Shown: piece after piece, positions 50,657 to 64,000 of the stretch
How positions within the stretch are numbered: position 1 is the stretch's first letter
Layout of the letters: each line of letters begins with the position of its first letter
Assembly (NCBI GenBank): GCA_022577435.1
Contig: JAKOON010000006.1
Coordinates: 22,525,678-22,589,677 of the forward strand
Length of the DNA stretch: 64,000 nt
Direction: 5' to 3'
Source: Embiotoca jacksoni
Lineage: Eukaryota; Chordata; Actinopteri; Embiotocidae
Position numbers and translations under genes: made by a program
Notes under the pieces: generated by a model
Seen by the model: the letters and a program-made list of their open reading frames with translations, nothing else
Database searches by the model: none
Told to the model about the DNA's origin: nothing

Positions 50657-51528
50657 AGTGATTTATTGCAGTGCGGGTAGACAGTAGTTCAAGGGTAAGA
50701 GATTACTCTAACAAATGCCGAACACCAAATTATTATTGCACATTTAGATAGAGGACATGCTCTCACACACACACACGCACAAGCACACACACACACATAC
50801 ACATAGCCACTTTTTTACGACTTAACTCTGTGTACGTTTGTAAAGCAAATGGGGCAAAATAACTCACAACTGGAAGCTTTTTAAAGTTGTACTTTTTTTT
50901 TTTTTTACTTGTTAGACTGAAAATGTTTAACCTAGTGAATCTGGAAGATAACATTAATTACATCATGAATGCACTCAATTGTGTGCAAGTCCACCAAAAA
51001 AAACCCCCTAAAAACAATAATTATCTTGTAAAAAATATATGCTCTGTCATTTCCTTTTCTGCAGCGTGCAAATAAAGAAAAAAAGGAAAAAAAACATAGA
51101 ATACCGGGATCCTCTGGTGAGTGTTTGGTCCTAACCAATCACATTTTTATCAGCAGCCGCAAGGTTCAAACTGAAAATATCTGCTTCAGCATCACAAAAA
51201 TCCACATCGGGTAAACCAAGTGAACATATGCAGCGGATAAAAAAAGGCTGCTGTATCAGCCTGCAGGCCAAGACAGCCTGGCCACATCCACGCTGGCCCA
51301 GAGCTACAAAATACATCAGTTCTACAGAGATGCATTCACAATTAGGCATTGGAAAAAGAGCACGGACATATGGAGCAGAAACATTGACGGATTCACGGAG
51401 CCTTTTATAACCTGCTTCTTTGTTTTTGTTTCTTTCCATCGAATTCTACTCGTGTCAAGATCAATTGAACCAACTGAATATGAAGGGATGCACCCTGGGG
51501 TCATGCAAGCAGCTAAGCGCCTGGGTGT

Positions 51529-51668
<140 letters not shown>

Positions 51669-51929
51669 CATTCTCACCAAGGCAAAGTGAGGAAAGTTGC
51701 GAAAGAGGAAGATGGGTCTTCGTGACACGTGGAGCTTAAATCATTCTTCTGTTTATCAGTCGGCTTGTGTATGCTGCAGCCATACACGCCTGTATGTGTG
51801 TGTGTTTGTGTATGTGTGTGTGTTTGTTAGACGAAGAGAATGTTCCTCATCCAGACAAATGGGTCAGCAGTTAAAATGGCAACGCTGACCCTGCTGTCAC
51901 TTCACATGGAGGTCTACTGCCAGACGTGT

Positions 51930-51931
51930 GC

Positions 51932-52014
<83 letters not shown>
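51930..52014. repeat. (GT)n microsatellite, about 42 units
   Basis: Pure GT, 265 bp after the complementary CA array at 51529. Confidence 0.95.
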
Positions 52015-52016
<2 letters not shown>

Positions 52017-53222
52017 GCAGTGTGTAACATCCATTGCTCCCGCTCTACCCTCAGAGTGCTGTGTGAAGCCATGGATTAGGGCAAAGAGATATACATATAG
52101 AAGAACAAAGCCATTGACTGGACAGACGGTTTTGGTGTATTTGCATTTTAATGGAACGATAAGACTTTCCTGTGCTCCTTCTTCGCCTCTCTTTCTTTCC
52201 CTTTACCTTCTGTTTGGGAGATAAGTCACATCAAACACAGAGATAAATCTGTCTCTTTGGGGTTTTTCTATGTCTTCTTTCCTTCTCTTTCGGTGGCATG
52301 TAATAGTCAAAACACACATATTTCTGTCCCGCTGTCTCAATCCTTTGGCAATACATCACTCCAAACAAAAGGTTTTCCGCTCTTCTCAAACTTTTCTTTC
52401 TCTGGTCTCTCCCTCTCTCTGTGTCTTCCTCTTTCATTCTCTCACAATAATTGTTATCCCCATACAAAGCAAAGACTCTCATCCTGCCAGCTGAACTGGT
52501 GTTTTTTCTCCTGATGTGCCTTCTCCAGTTTTATAATTTTTTTTTAAATTAAAAATAGCTGCTGACGTTTAAAGCTCCTCTTCATCCTCACCTTCAACTT
52601 TCTTAACTATTTCCCTACCTCCAACCCTTTTCATTTCAAATCAAATCAGTTGTGTAAGAATGACAGTGAGGAAAGTTGATGTTGTCAAAGTGCTGCATTA
52701 TCAACAGAATAGTGCTGCAGATGTAAACAACAACAAAAAAAAACTCTGGTGAGAAGTCTGTCTTTTAAAAAAGGAAAAAAGAAAACACAAACACATTTGA
52801 AGTCGTACCCTTACTGCATTCATGTCCAATGGACCAGTCCACATTCCACAGACCTACTGGAAGAGGGGCGGTACAGGAGGGGGGGTGGGCTCTCTTAGGC
52901 TGCCGGCCTAATTGACAGATTAAAATCTGATCCTGATCTGGTGGTTCAACTACTTTCTCCCATTCTTCTCCTTCCGTCTCTCTTTTCTGTCGCGGCCATC
53001 GTCTCCTTGTCTCCGGCTCTCTTCCCATCACATCTCCTGCGCTCCCCATGAACCGTGCTCACTGAGGCTTGCAGCTGTGCGGACATGCTCGTTCAGCCTC
53101 CATTTCAGACCATGACGAGGAGAAACACCGATGACTGACACAGAATTTTTTTTTTTTTTAAAAAAGAGTCCTTGGAGCCGCCTTCACTGACAGAGAGCCC
53201 GGCTCATTGTTTCCACCCCCCA

Positions 53223-53223
<1 letters not shown>

Positions 53224-53280
<57 letters not shown>
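53224..53280. repeat. (CA)n microsatellite
   Basis: About 28 CA units. Confidence 0.95.
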
Positions 53281-53282
<2 letters not shown>

Positions 53283-53887
53283 TGTACTGGCATTTGTAAT
53301 TGGCAGAAATCAACAAGTCATTAAGCAGTTCCTTACAAACAGGTGTATTACATTAATTGACCTCTCAGCTGGTAAAAAAAAAACCTAAAAAATAACACAT
53401 AAGGAACTGAGCAAACAGAAGTTTTTTTTCTGCAGCAGTCAGTCAATCAGGATAGAGAGTGGTGACAGCATCAAATGATCGCGGCACCCTTTGAAAACTC
53501 TTTGAGAAGCAGTTTGGCTTCCCGAAGCTCACAGAGATGGACGCCTGACATGATCTCGCTGCAGAGCTGCCAAACGTGTTTGAGGAATCTCGTTCTGCGA
53601 TGCAGACTGACTTTGTTTCTCATCTGTTGTGGCAGTCAAGTGTTAAATTGTCTTTAGATTTTTAAATGACAAGAAAATCTGGATATCACAACAAACCTGC
53701 TCTGCCAGGGATTCACGGCTCCATTAGGCAGTTTAAGTGAATGTGAATGAAATGATTCATCACATGACTCATCGACCACTTCGGCAGCTTGACGCGGCTT
53801 TCTGCTGATTGTTTGCTTTTCCAGTGTGTACAGATGAGTCCCGGCCAGCTCAGAGACACACCGGGGAGTCGCTCCTGATTGGACACT

Positions 53888-54275
53888 GTGTACTGATGAG
53901 CCAAAACATTGGGACCGTCCTTTGCTGGTATGCTCTGACTGTACAGAGGCGTTGGCTCTACACAACCTCTGGATGTCAGATCTGGCCACAAGACAGTAGC
54001 AGCCGATCCTTTAGGTCCTGTAGGTTATGAGATGGAGCCACTGCGGCTACGACTTGTTTCAGCCCCCCCTGAACGACCTCATGTCACGGTTCATGGTTCT
54101 TGGCTTGTTCCACTGGCGGTATGTAGTCAACAACGCTGATCGGGGGTGCCGCACAAGCTTGCTGTTTCACAGATGCTCCAACCTAATGGTCTGGCCCAAT
54201 GATTTCCATCCTCAGGTCTTTACACCTGTCCATTTCTCCTGCCTCCAACACACTGACGTTTTTGGACCATAAACA
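53888..54275 (-). mobile_element. Tc1-like transposon remnant, internally deleted
   Basis: The plus strand starts gtactgatgagccaaaacatt and then reads agcagccgatcctttaggtc; towards the right it reads agatgctccaacctaatggt and ctcctgcctccaacacac. In that order these match the two ends of a common teleost Tc1-like element as I remember it. Its transposase would read on the minus strand. The central part, including most of the catalytic domain, is missing, and the surviving coding parts carry stops. Recognition is from memory of the repeat and not a search. Confidence 0.62.
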
Positions 54276-57163
54276 GACTTTCTTGGGAGGAGCTACCCTT
54301 CACTGATTTCCCCCCAGAAAGAAAAGGGTTAAAAGGCCTTTTGCTGTTTGCATTCCCAACACCAATAGGACCTGTGAAATGACACTCTGCTGCTGGAGAG
54401 ACACTCTGCCACTTATTTATTTTAATTGAGGTAATACAGTTTCCAGTTTACTTGATCCAGTTGAAATTCATTAATGTATTTGATCTGTTTGAAGATCCAA
54501 AAAGTGTGTTTCAATCAAGAAGGCCAATAAAAACAAATGGAACAGTCACATCGCTCATAATTACATTTAAGATGTATTAACTGATTCACTTGAAGCCTTG
54601 TTATGATCCGCTGCCGTTTGCATCGTCAGTTTATGTATTACAGGTCAATAGAAACGCAACACTTCCTGTATTTTTCAAAGTAAAAGCCTTATACCCTTTT
54701 ATAAGAAAGGACCCCCCACTCCCCAATAAAAAAGGCCCTTATTGTGAAACATTTCCAGGAACGTGTTGTGCCTGAAGTCAGACGATCACACTTTACATGA
54801 AAAACTTCACAACAACTTCCGGTGCTTCAAACAGCATCACACCGTTGCAGCAGCTCGTAGACTGAGTGACTTTTTTATTTCTCTTTGTTGAATCGAAGTC
54901 ATGCTGTATTTCCCCCGATCTGTATCGGCTTAACAAAGCCGGCACATTTGTTGTCGACCCATTTCTCAGTATTGTGTGCCTCCAGTTTCAACTTATTCTG
55001 CTGTTTTAAAAGGCTTTGTTTGTACCGATGTGTTTTAAACCCGGCGGTTGTCTGTGCTCCTGTGTGTGTCACGACAGTTCATATTGCAAAAAAAGTCCCC
55101 ACAAATCGTAGTTATAGGAACGAAAAGGTTCTAAGTTCCCTCGGTGGGGACACACAAAAAGGAGGAAACCCCCCCTACTGTTCTAAGAATGGTGAAATAG
55201 TCCTTCTGGTCCGAAAGCGCCTTATGAGAACTAACTGTTTACTTAAAATGAAACGTACCCCCCCCACTGTGACCGAACAGCCAGTGATTGTGCTTCAGTC
55301 TGATTTCTGTCTCGTCATCTAAAAGTCAGCATATTGTATTCAAGTTGATTGTATGTTCTTTTTTTATTACTTATACATGAGAGGTATCTGATGAAAAGTG
55401 CTTTTATGACTCTTTCTCTGTCTCCAATCACAAGCCGTAAAGCATCAGTATCACAACACTGAAGTCCAACAATCCAAGCAGTGTGTAATCACTGTTGGGT
55501 CTCTGTCATCTCCTTTTCGGTCTCTTTCCAATATCCCTTCTGTCCTCACAACTTCCATCTACATACATATGCTCTCCTGCTAACACACACTCAGCCAGGC
55601 AAAGACAACTTGACAACTTCACACTCCGAGGCACAAAAACAAACTCCAAGTGTTAATCAAAGACACAGACAACATTGCAGACACACCTACTGTGAACAAA
55701 ATAAAAAGAGGTGTATTTTGAGACTGGATATCGCCTTCTTGTATTTGTAGTCTTTGGGGAACTGATGAGTCAATGTTTGTTGTATGAGAGGCAGCATCAG
55801 AGGGAGAAGAAATAAGAGGTGAATATTCTATAAGAGACTGATTGAGCAACTGAAAAGGAAGATTAGTGAAAGTGGATACTGGTGGAAAACAGAAACCTGC
55901 CAGCAAGACAGTTTAAAGGGAAACTAGCTTTTCTGAGGCCTAACCTATCTCTGTTCCCATCAGCAGGAGCAATTACTCATGAGATACAGTCAGAAATAAC
56001 AGTCTGAGAGGTGTTATCCTCGGCAACTGGAGGTTTCCAAAAAGATAGATTTAGCCGATATGTAACTGTGTAGGTGTGAAAGAAGACATACCGATACGCA
56101 GCACAGAGAGGGCTGGAAAATCTGAAGTAACAAATTAGACAGAAGGACCTACAAATATTACAGATACAGATGTTCAGTGTTGTCCAACGGTCCAAGCCTG
56201 GTTGAGAAACAAGGTCAGTTTTTACCCTTTTCAATGAATAACTCTTTATCCATGAAGGGTTCATAATTTAAAAAAAAAACTCCAGAGCCCGCAGCAGAAA
56301 AGAAACTGATGTACATGTGCAGTGAAACACAGAAGGATGAAAACTTTTTTAGGCTCATGTGCCCAGCGAGCAATTTATATATTGTTGGCGTTACACTGGA
56401 TCAGCCGGAGGGACGCACTTGGTTATAAAGTGTACACTGCTGTGATTGGTTGTTTCACTGTCCAGTAAATCGTGCCTAACTACCTGACCTGCATTCTCCC
56501 AACGTTACAACCAAGAAGCAACCAACAGTCGATTATAAACGGTGACAAAACAAAGAGAACTTCCTGCGAGCTGTGGACTGTAAATAATATTCAAACTAAA
56601 CTTCATATTCTTAAAGAGACTCGTTTAAATAGATAATGAGGCCGAGAGATCGCTGTTTGTTGTACTATCATTTATTATTATTTATTGGAATAGGTTTCAT
56701 GCTGTATTTTGTGTATTAAAAATAAAAAGCCTAAAAAGAAATAAAGAGAAAACTTTAGGACCTTTGACAGCCTGAAAACTCTCTGTTCTCCACATCACCA
56801 CGTCTCTGTTTATTGGTCTCTGCCTTTCGTAGAGCAGTCAGCTGCATCGTACACCAGAAGGTTAGAAATATATGATTGTAGCATGCACACAGACATTTCA
56901 TTACAGCAGCATCTGAGTGATCACCCAGCCGAAGCAGACTCCGACTGAGAAGGAGTCCAAAGAAATCTGTCAAACTTGATTTTTAATTTCTGTTATCACT
57001 CTATAGATGCAGCGACTGTTCTATAACTTGTACTGCCAACAGTAGCATGCGCTCCTAGTTCTTCAAAATTCATAAAACCATTGAACCACATCACACTGTT
57101 AAAAACTGAGTTTTCACATATTAACACAGCTTTGTTCCTAATACTTACTGACACGCAAACATG

Positions 57164-57169
57164 CGCGCG

Positions 57170-57232
<63 letters not shown>

Positions 57233-57243
57233 ACACACACCTA
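57164..57243. repeat. (CG)n-(CA)n array
   Basis: About 8 CG units, then a long CA block with one ata interruption. Confidence 0.95.
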
Positions 57244-57396
57244 CCCACACACCCTTTAGCTGTTTACTATGCAGAACGTATTCACTACACCCAACTTTTG
57301 TTTATGCAGCAATCTGCTGACTACAATACACACCAAACCGGAACCTTATTATGCTCATGCAGACATTCACTCATTGTCCCATATACAGTACACACC

Positions 57397-57429
57397 CAAC
57401 ACACACACACACACACACACAAACACACA
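57397..57429. repeat. Short (CA)n microsatellite
   Basis: About 13 CA units plus an aaacacac extension. Confidence 0.85.
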
Positions 57430-57770
57430 AGAAGAAAACACATGCTCACACAGGGGACATGCACAACCATAGAGTGTACCTGAGCGGGACCTTGCTGTGA
57501 TTTAGGTCACTAATCCGTTTCCACGACGATGGCCTGCCTGCACATCAGAGCGCCCAGCTTTGTTGTCCATTCATTGGAAAATCCACACGCACATCCGTGC
57601 ATCTCTGGACGGGACAACGGGTTCAGTCGTTTTTTTTCTCTGGTGCTCGCAGTTTTCTAACACTACTACCTCGCTCTCCCTCCACTTTTTTTTTATTTTC
57701 CCTCACACTATCTCTCGGTGCCTCTCTGCTTATCTGTTATAGCTTCATTCTTTTGTGAGTGAGGGTTTAT

Positions 57771-57831
<61 letters not shown>
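57771..57831. repeat. (GT)n microsatellite
   Basis: About 28 GT units with a tatgtgtatgtg lead-in. Confidence 0.95.
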
Positions 57832-57834
<3 letters not shown>

Positions 57835-58239
57835 GGGAGACAAGCTGTTTACAAGAATATGGGAAGATGTCGAGTACCAACACCACATGATTGTTCAGGC
57901 ACACCGACACACCAGCTGCAAACCAGTTATAGGAAAACAGAATGCGCGAGTGAGTTTGTAACACAGACAACAGCGGCTGTCGCAAAAGAAATGACCACGT
58001 GTGTCTGTGCGAGTGGCTCGTTGGGTGGACGTCCTGTTGGACGAAAGGTTACTGCACCACCGCAGACCTATAAAGTCAGGTTACAGCAAAAAATTCAACG
58101 TTGCGCTGCAGTTGAAATTTTCAACTCAAGGCTTTGTATTTTCAGAGGAATTTTTAAGCACAAAACAAATTAAAAAAAGGTATGAATGTTACAGCATGTG
58201 ATTCATGCTTCATGCAGATACACCACAGCATGGTTTATC

Positions 58240-58245
<6 letters not shown>

Positions 58246-58290
<45 letters not shown>
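58246..58290. repeat. (CA)n microsatellite
   Basis: About 21 CA units. Confidence 0.95.
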
Positions 58291-58293
<3 letters not shown>

Positions 58294-60127
58294 AAGAAAA
58301 AGACAATTTGCTCATGAGCGCACGCAGGATACATAAACATCTTTAACTGATTTTTTTATAATTCTTTCAGACTAAATTATGTTTATTTAGACAGAAAAAA
58401 TAGTGAAGTATCAAATAAGATCATGAGAAGTGACAGTCCAAACAATCCTCACTGACTCACGGGAAGTGCTTTCACTCTCCAGCTGCTTCATTCAAGAGCT
58501 GGACAAAATAACAGGGACATCTGACAACATATGAGTCAGTACATCAGCAAGAGCACACCACGCCCCCAGCATATTGGAGCGGGCAGCTAAAAAATGATAT
58601 TTGTTATTCCCTGCACCACACTAAACTACAAAAGATGGAAATCTGATGAAATTCATAAATATAAATCAAGCTTCCCTCTTACAATCACCTCTTTACCTGC
58701 TCAGAAACATGTCACCATCTTTCAATTTCGCTGAGATGCAACACTTAACTCGTTTGCTGATTAAAGTAATTGTTGAACGCCTTTGGCAGATATAAAAAAG
58801 TCTGAGCTGTCATGCTGCTCTGGGTTTCACACCTTGTTATAGTGTGTGATGAGGCACCCATCAAAATGCAATACGAATCAACAATATTCAAAACTTCATC
58901 TGAAAACAGCACAAAATGTTGCAACAAGTTCTGTGGGTTTGTTGTGTAAGAAAAAAGGACACTTCTGTTCAAAATCTTTGAATGTGAGAAACTTGTTGAA
59001 TGTGGTCTTGAAATGATGGAACGTATCTATTCCACCTGTTTGAGCTGTTTTTTTTTTTTTTTTTGACAGTGGGGTGTTTAGCCATAACTGAACCGTCATT
59101 CAAACAGACAACACAAAATGGGGATAAATGCATCTTTACCCAGGTTGTTGTCTAGAAATTTGTCTGCGACACAAATGAAATCTTTTGGCGTGCTCCTCCC
59201 TGAAGTCAACCGAACATAGCACTGTAAATAGCTCGGATTTAGTCCTTATGAACGGCCACTTGTTTTATGGCGATCTGTAACTCTGTGAGGCAATTAGCCT
59301 GCAGGCAGTGAGCCAGGCTGAGGGTGAGAAACGGGGGGATTTATGACTGGTAGTGCACAAACAAACATTTAACAGTGAAACCTGAGGGAACTGCAGACAT
59401 TCAGGAGCAACGAAAACACACCAACTGGGACTCATTCACATTGTTTTGCATTTCTTTCAAATTGTGTGCAGACTGAAGCAACTGTCTTCTGAGACTATTT
59501 AACAGACTTCATCTAATGGCAACACAATAGAAATGTTAAAAACATACCAGCACATCACTTGTCATTCATTTCTCTGATGACCCCTGCCACAATAAATAAA
59601 GTGTATTTTAATTTCACATAAAAACACACGTGGAGTTTTAGTTTTTTGTTTTTTTTTCAAAAACAGAAGCATAGCCATAAACCTGGAAATATGAGTGACC
59701 ATGATAAACCAACTGCATGAGTTCAGGTTTCTCACAGTATGCAGTTTGCTTTCTCTTCAATCCAATAGAACTAATTAAAAATATTCTGGATTCTGCATCA
59801 AGCTTATTTTACAGAGAGTTTACAGTCCTAGTGTATCTTTTTTTTACCTCACCATATTAGCATCTGAATTCCTTACTGGCGTTTTAAAGATTTTTTTTTT
59901 TTGTCAATGGCTTTCCACAATAAAACTCAATCCCGGATATCATTCGGGCCAGGAGAATTTAAAGCTCCCTGTAGTGTTTCCCTGAGCAAAGAGCAGAATA
60001 TCCCACAACAGACTGCAGCAGAACTCCCTCAAAGGCATCCGCCAAGTCCACAGGTCAATTAGTTTCACAGCAATTAGCCAGTCTGAGTGTCAGTGAATAC
60101 AAAGGAATTAGCCAGGCTATTTGAATG

Positions 60128-60174
60128 AACACACACACACACACGCACGCACGCACACGCACACACACACACGC

Positions 60175-60240
<66 letters not shown>
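60128..60240. repeat. (CA)n array with CG interruptions
   Basis: An interrupted first half (cgcacgcacgcacacgca) is followed by about 30 pure CA units. Confidence 0.95.
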
Positions 60241-60242
<2 letters not shown>

Positions 60243-60377
60243 CAGAGAAGAATGAACACTACTGTGTAGCAACGCAGGCCAAAACTAGAAGGTCGGCGAT
60301 GACAAGTTGACGTGTGTGCCGTGTACACACATCTGTACATGTCCAGCACGTGAGTGTGTGTGTGTGGATGGTGGTGA

Positions 60378-60379
<2 letters not shown>

Positions 60380-60430
<51 letters not shown>
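60380..60430. repeat. (GA)n microsatellite
   Basis: About 25 GA units. The homopurine strand could adopt triplex structure. Confidence 0.95.
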
Positions 60431-60432
<2 letters not shown>

Positions 60433-60666
60433 AGGATCCTGGGAGAAGTTGTACAATGCTATTAGCCCAATGCTTGTTGTAGTTTGCTCTCCTCTGTCTC
60501 TGCCTCTATCCACTAGAGAAAATGTAATTATATCCTGAGACTACTGTTAAGCCGTATACCCACTGTTCTGCACCACATATTCAAATGAAATGCATAAATT
60601 AAATAAACCTGTCTGAGAGAATGTAATTAAAAAGAGGGGGGAAATAAGCTGAGAAAAGTGGCTGTC

Positions 60667-60670
<4 letters not shown>

Positions 60671-60756
<86 letters not shown>
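60671..60756. repeat. (GT)n microsatellite, about 39 units, with GA end
   Basis: Pure GT followed by gagagag. It is paired with the CA tract at 60900 across a 144-bp spacer. Confidence 0.95.
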
Positions 60757-60893
60757 TGCACCCGTTGAAGCTGTGAGTGGGCAGAGAGTGTTATGCTACA
60801 TATGGAAGTCAGCTTTAATTGGGTGACTTTAGCGAGCCTCACCACCAGCATTAACCGCAATGAGTGGGCGCAATGACCACATACACAAATCCT

Positions 60894-61012
<119 letters not shown>

Positions 61013-62497
61013 ACGGTACAGAGTAAGTGAATACAAGGTAAATTTGTCCAACTTTAGTTATTGAGCTCATAGAGAGGGAGGTGATATGAATGCTACTGAA
61101 CAACAGGACAACCTGCAAGATAAAGAAAACTAGGTTCCTTCATCTTAAAAAAACAAAAGTGTACTGTGCTGATAAAAGTTAAAGCTGGTCTTTAAAAAGA
61201 TCCAACTTTTAATAAAACGATCAGAGTAAAATATCTCACACCCCACAATTGGTGTATGTGTGAACTGAGACTCCTTTATTGTCATTCATGAACTATTTTG
61301 TGGCAAATTTCTGTATAAATGATATTGAGCAGAATGATTTCACACGCAGAACATCATAACTCAGTTTAACACCACAGCTGCAGTGGGTTGTATAATATGA
61401 CACTTCCAGCAATTGGAGCTGGAGTGTCAAATACTGACACCTGTCCTTATCAACACACCTGGTGACAGAACATGCAGCTTTGAAATATAACGATGGAAGA
61501 GGATCTTGCTCTTGCCTTTTTTTTCTTTCTTTAGGTGTATTAGAGACAGTGTTCCACCTGTTTTTGTGCAGACTGTCAGCACTCAAGCAACACTGCTTTG
61601 CCTATGTCATGCACAAATGAACAGAGCTGAGAGTTGACAAAAAGAAATCCCTGAAAAATCACATCAAAATACGTGTTTTTACTATTTTTTGGTCCTGTAA
61701 TTAGATGAGAATACCGATGATCCTGTTGCAAACACAGCCAACATGCATTTATGTCAAATTTGAGTACGACAGTTATCAAAAGAGCTTATGTTTCAGCAAG
61801 TGACTGCATTTATGTGAGGAAACAAATCAAATAAACTTTGCAGTGATGGCATGAACACAAAATCACAGCTGCACAAATGAAAGAGTCTGGCATGAAGTTC
61901 TTTAAAACAGCTACCACGAGACTACAGCATTAAGAGACTCTTTAATATTTTTAAATTCTGTGCTGGACTGCTGTCAAAGAGTTGTGAATTTTCTCAAAAG
62001 CAGGATTAATGATTTCACAACCGTTCAGTGTATTCAACTCTGGGAGTTAAAATCACAAGCAGCTCACTGAAGTGCACGACGTGGATGTGAAGGAGAGATG
62101 TGTTCACAAGTGTCTGTGCTGCATGTCAGGTGGGGATGTTTGTAATATTACTGTATGCTGGTTTGGTGAGAAAAATGAAAATACTAAAAGTTCTCATCAA
62201 CAGTTATTCAAATGTCAAAAAAAATAAAATAAATAGATAAGCTGAAGCTTTCTGTTAAGGAGGGACACGTGGACATGAGTGGGTCCCTGGTACTGCTGCT
62301 CAGATATGATTACACTCAGCCCTGCTTCAATGACAGCACTCCACAAGTTGGAAAATATTATCTGCTGAAAGCTGCTGGAACTCTGAGCAATGATGATACT
62401 TTCATCAGCCACAGAGCGAGTGTTTTGATTGGTTGAATCGGTTGGCGGTGACCTTTTTAGCGATACCAAACAAAAAGGCAGCTGGTCAAGCTAACCT

Positions 62498-62917
62498 GGC
62501 CTGGTGCGAACCACACCCAATTTCACTGTGTGAATACGGGTCCGGCCAACCTCCATAGAGAGTTGTTTGCAGTAGTTCCATCCTCCTGGGTGCCGAAACC
62601 AGCCGGCACTCTGCCACCAGTGCAACCATCCACGGCCCGTGTCCACCAAAGAGTTGTTTCCTGCACACGGCATATATTTTGAATTGTTTTAATGAATGGC
62701 AGCAGTGTGACGAGGTGCCGAGCATTTATTCTACAGCTGTCCAATCCCAGTGAAGGAAGCGCGGAACAAAACGCGAGACAAAACGCGGTTAACCACCGGT
62801 CACTGATCGGTCCGCCGTTCAGAGCGGCTTGTGCAAACGCTAACACGAGCCGAGTTAACAGACTGTCTTCACAGTAAGGAGAAAACTGAAGCCGTTAGAC
62901 ACGGCCAGCACAGCTAA
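62498..62917 (-). mobile_element. hAT-like non-autonomous transposon, copy 2 (diverged)
   Basis: Matches the reverse complement of 33672-34040: ggcctggtgcgaacca at the left, gcatatatttt and attgtt-ttaatgaa in the middle, tcggtccgccgttcagag and cgagccgagttaacagact towards the right, ending agctaa. It is somewhat longer than copy 1 through an insertion near 62540-62640. The open frame at 62523-62846 falls inside it and is not a gene. Confidence 0.68.
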
Positions 62918-63187
62918 GCAGCAACCTCAAAATGCTAGCAGTGCCACAAATAAAACTGGAAAAATGAGACCTGGCACTGTATACATTGATAAGGCTCTTA
63001 CATAACACATGACTTGTGATTGAAAATAGACAAAAGGGCACGTTTAGTGTTTAAAAAGTAGAATAAAGCAGTATAAAACACTGATCAAAAACACCTTCAG
63101 CTTTTTCAAGTAGCGATCTGTTTTTGACTGCACAGCTGTGAGAGCAAAAAGTTTCTCAGAAAAACCAAACACCAGAGCACAACTGTG

Positions 63188-63190
<3 letters not shown>

Positions 63191-63272
<82 letters not shown>
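63191..63272. repeat. (GT)n microsatellite, about 38 units
   Basis: Pure GT flanked by tacatgtgtg and tatgtgtctg. Confidence 0.95.
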
Positions 63273-63276
<4 letters not shown>

Positions 63277-64000
63277 CTGTGGGTGATTAACTTTTTAAGC
63301 ATTGCTCCATTTCATTTTCCTATGATCAGAAATGTAAGCCTGCGTGGGTATGGAGGAGATAATGAGTATGTGTGTTCGTGGCTTCCTGCTCATGCTTGCA
63401 TATTTAAACCTGATGTCAGGTGGTCACTGTCCAAGAGAGAAAAAAAACAAGGATGGCAGCTCCATCGCCAAAAAACAAGACACTAGCAGGGTTACGGGTT
63501 GTATTCCCGTTGCGGTTAAAAGGGCAGGCGTTTAGCGAGGTACAGCCAAGGGGCTAAGTCCTGAAATAACCCTGAGTGTGAGTGTTCCCAGGCAGGCGGA
63601 AGAATCCAGCTGGCTCACTTTGTGTAGCTGCAGGCTGGCTGCCTCCACTAGCCCGCGGCTACTTGCAGTGCGATGCGGAAAGTTCGAGGGGAGAAATGGA
63701 AAAGGCAGCGCTTACTCTGAAGCCAATTCTGCCTGCAACCAACCAAAGCGCAGTCAGACGTGACTGCTGCATACCGATGCATGCATAGCTTTTTTATATT
63801 CTTCATGTGCTGACAGTATGAAAATTTGACATTGAGAATTTTTTCTTCCACAAGTCAACAGGATATAATTCAACACGTCTTCTGTGAAAAGCCAGTTGGA
63901 CTGTCTCAGAATCAGCAGCGGTTCACATCCAACGTGACACTGCGCTTCCTTTGTCTGCTCTCGGTTTTAATTTTTTTTTTTTTTTTTTTCTGTGGAACTT

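Noticed and set aside
54885..55322. 145-codon plus-strand frame
   Set aside because: No domain, no start context and no splice-site support; composition is like neighbouring intron.
62523..62846. 107-codon minus-strand frame in GC-richer DNA
   Set aside because: Falls within the second hAT-like copy, which is non-coding in its sister copy.
63496..63512. tRNA-like T-arm (acgggttgtattcccgt)
   Set aside because: No acceptor stem, D-arm or A-box can be drawn around it, so it is not a tRNA gene.

Overview
The window is vertebrate nuclear DNA, almost certainly from a ray-finned (probably percomorph) fish. It is AT-rich, carries roughly thirty long (CA/GT)n tracts, and contains degraded DNA transposons of types common in teleost genomes. 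No open reading frame longer than 163 codons exists, and the longest ones are translated microsatellites. There is no bacterial-style gene organisation.

Only two segments look like protein-coding exons. Both are on the minus strand and appear to belong to one teneurin gene, best matched to tenm3. The exon at 9503-9770 encodes the end of the intracellular domain just before the transmembrane region, with the family signature LQDSWVLGSNVPLE. The exon at 36226-36411 is 186 bp, has symmetric phase 1-1 boundaries and encodes a Ser/Pro-rich segment followed by NPLL and a run of 13 glutamates. It looks like the optional cassette exon of the teneurin intracellular domain. Transcription runs from high to low coordinates. 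The rest of the window is intron: more than 27.5 kb upstream of the cassette, 26.5 kb between the two exons, and more than 9.5 kb downstream. The start codon, the upstream intracellular exon and the transmembrane exon were not found and should lie outside.

The introns hold several transposable-element remnants whose ends can be defined. These are a solo LTR with a 5-bp target duplication (5654-6271); a GGGCCTGA-ended family with two copies and 3-bp duplications (2451-2906, 9953-11041); a CAGTCCCTCC-ended family with three copies (4925-5600, 35199-36067, 48955-49207); a hAT-like family with two copies in opposite orientation (33672-34040 with an 8-bp duplication, and 62498-62917); two different Tc1-type transposase remnants (17012-17255 and 53888-54275); and a dispersed teleost repeat in two copies (1185-1826, 47530-47937), the first nested between inverted arms rich in AACCC. 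A degenerate 330-bp tandem duplication lies at 7805-8575.

Dinucleotide tracts are densest from 37 to 63 kb. Several sit as nearby GT and CA pairs that could fold into long RNA stems in the pre-mRNA. A perfect 22-bp inverted repeat with an 8-nt loop at 40507-40558 is the most unusual small structure. I saw no convincing evidence of an undescribed gene system; the window reads as an ordinary, repeat-rich part of a very large teneurin gene.
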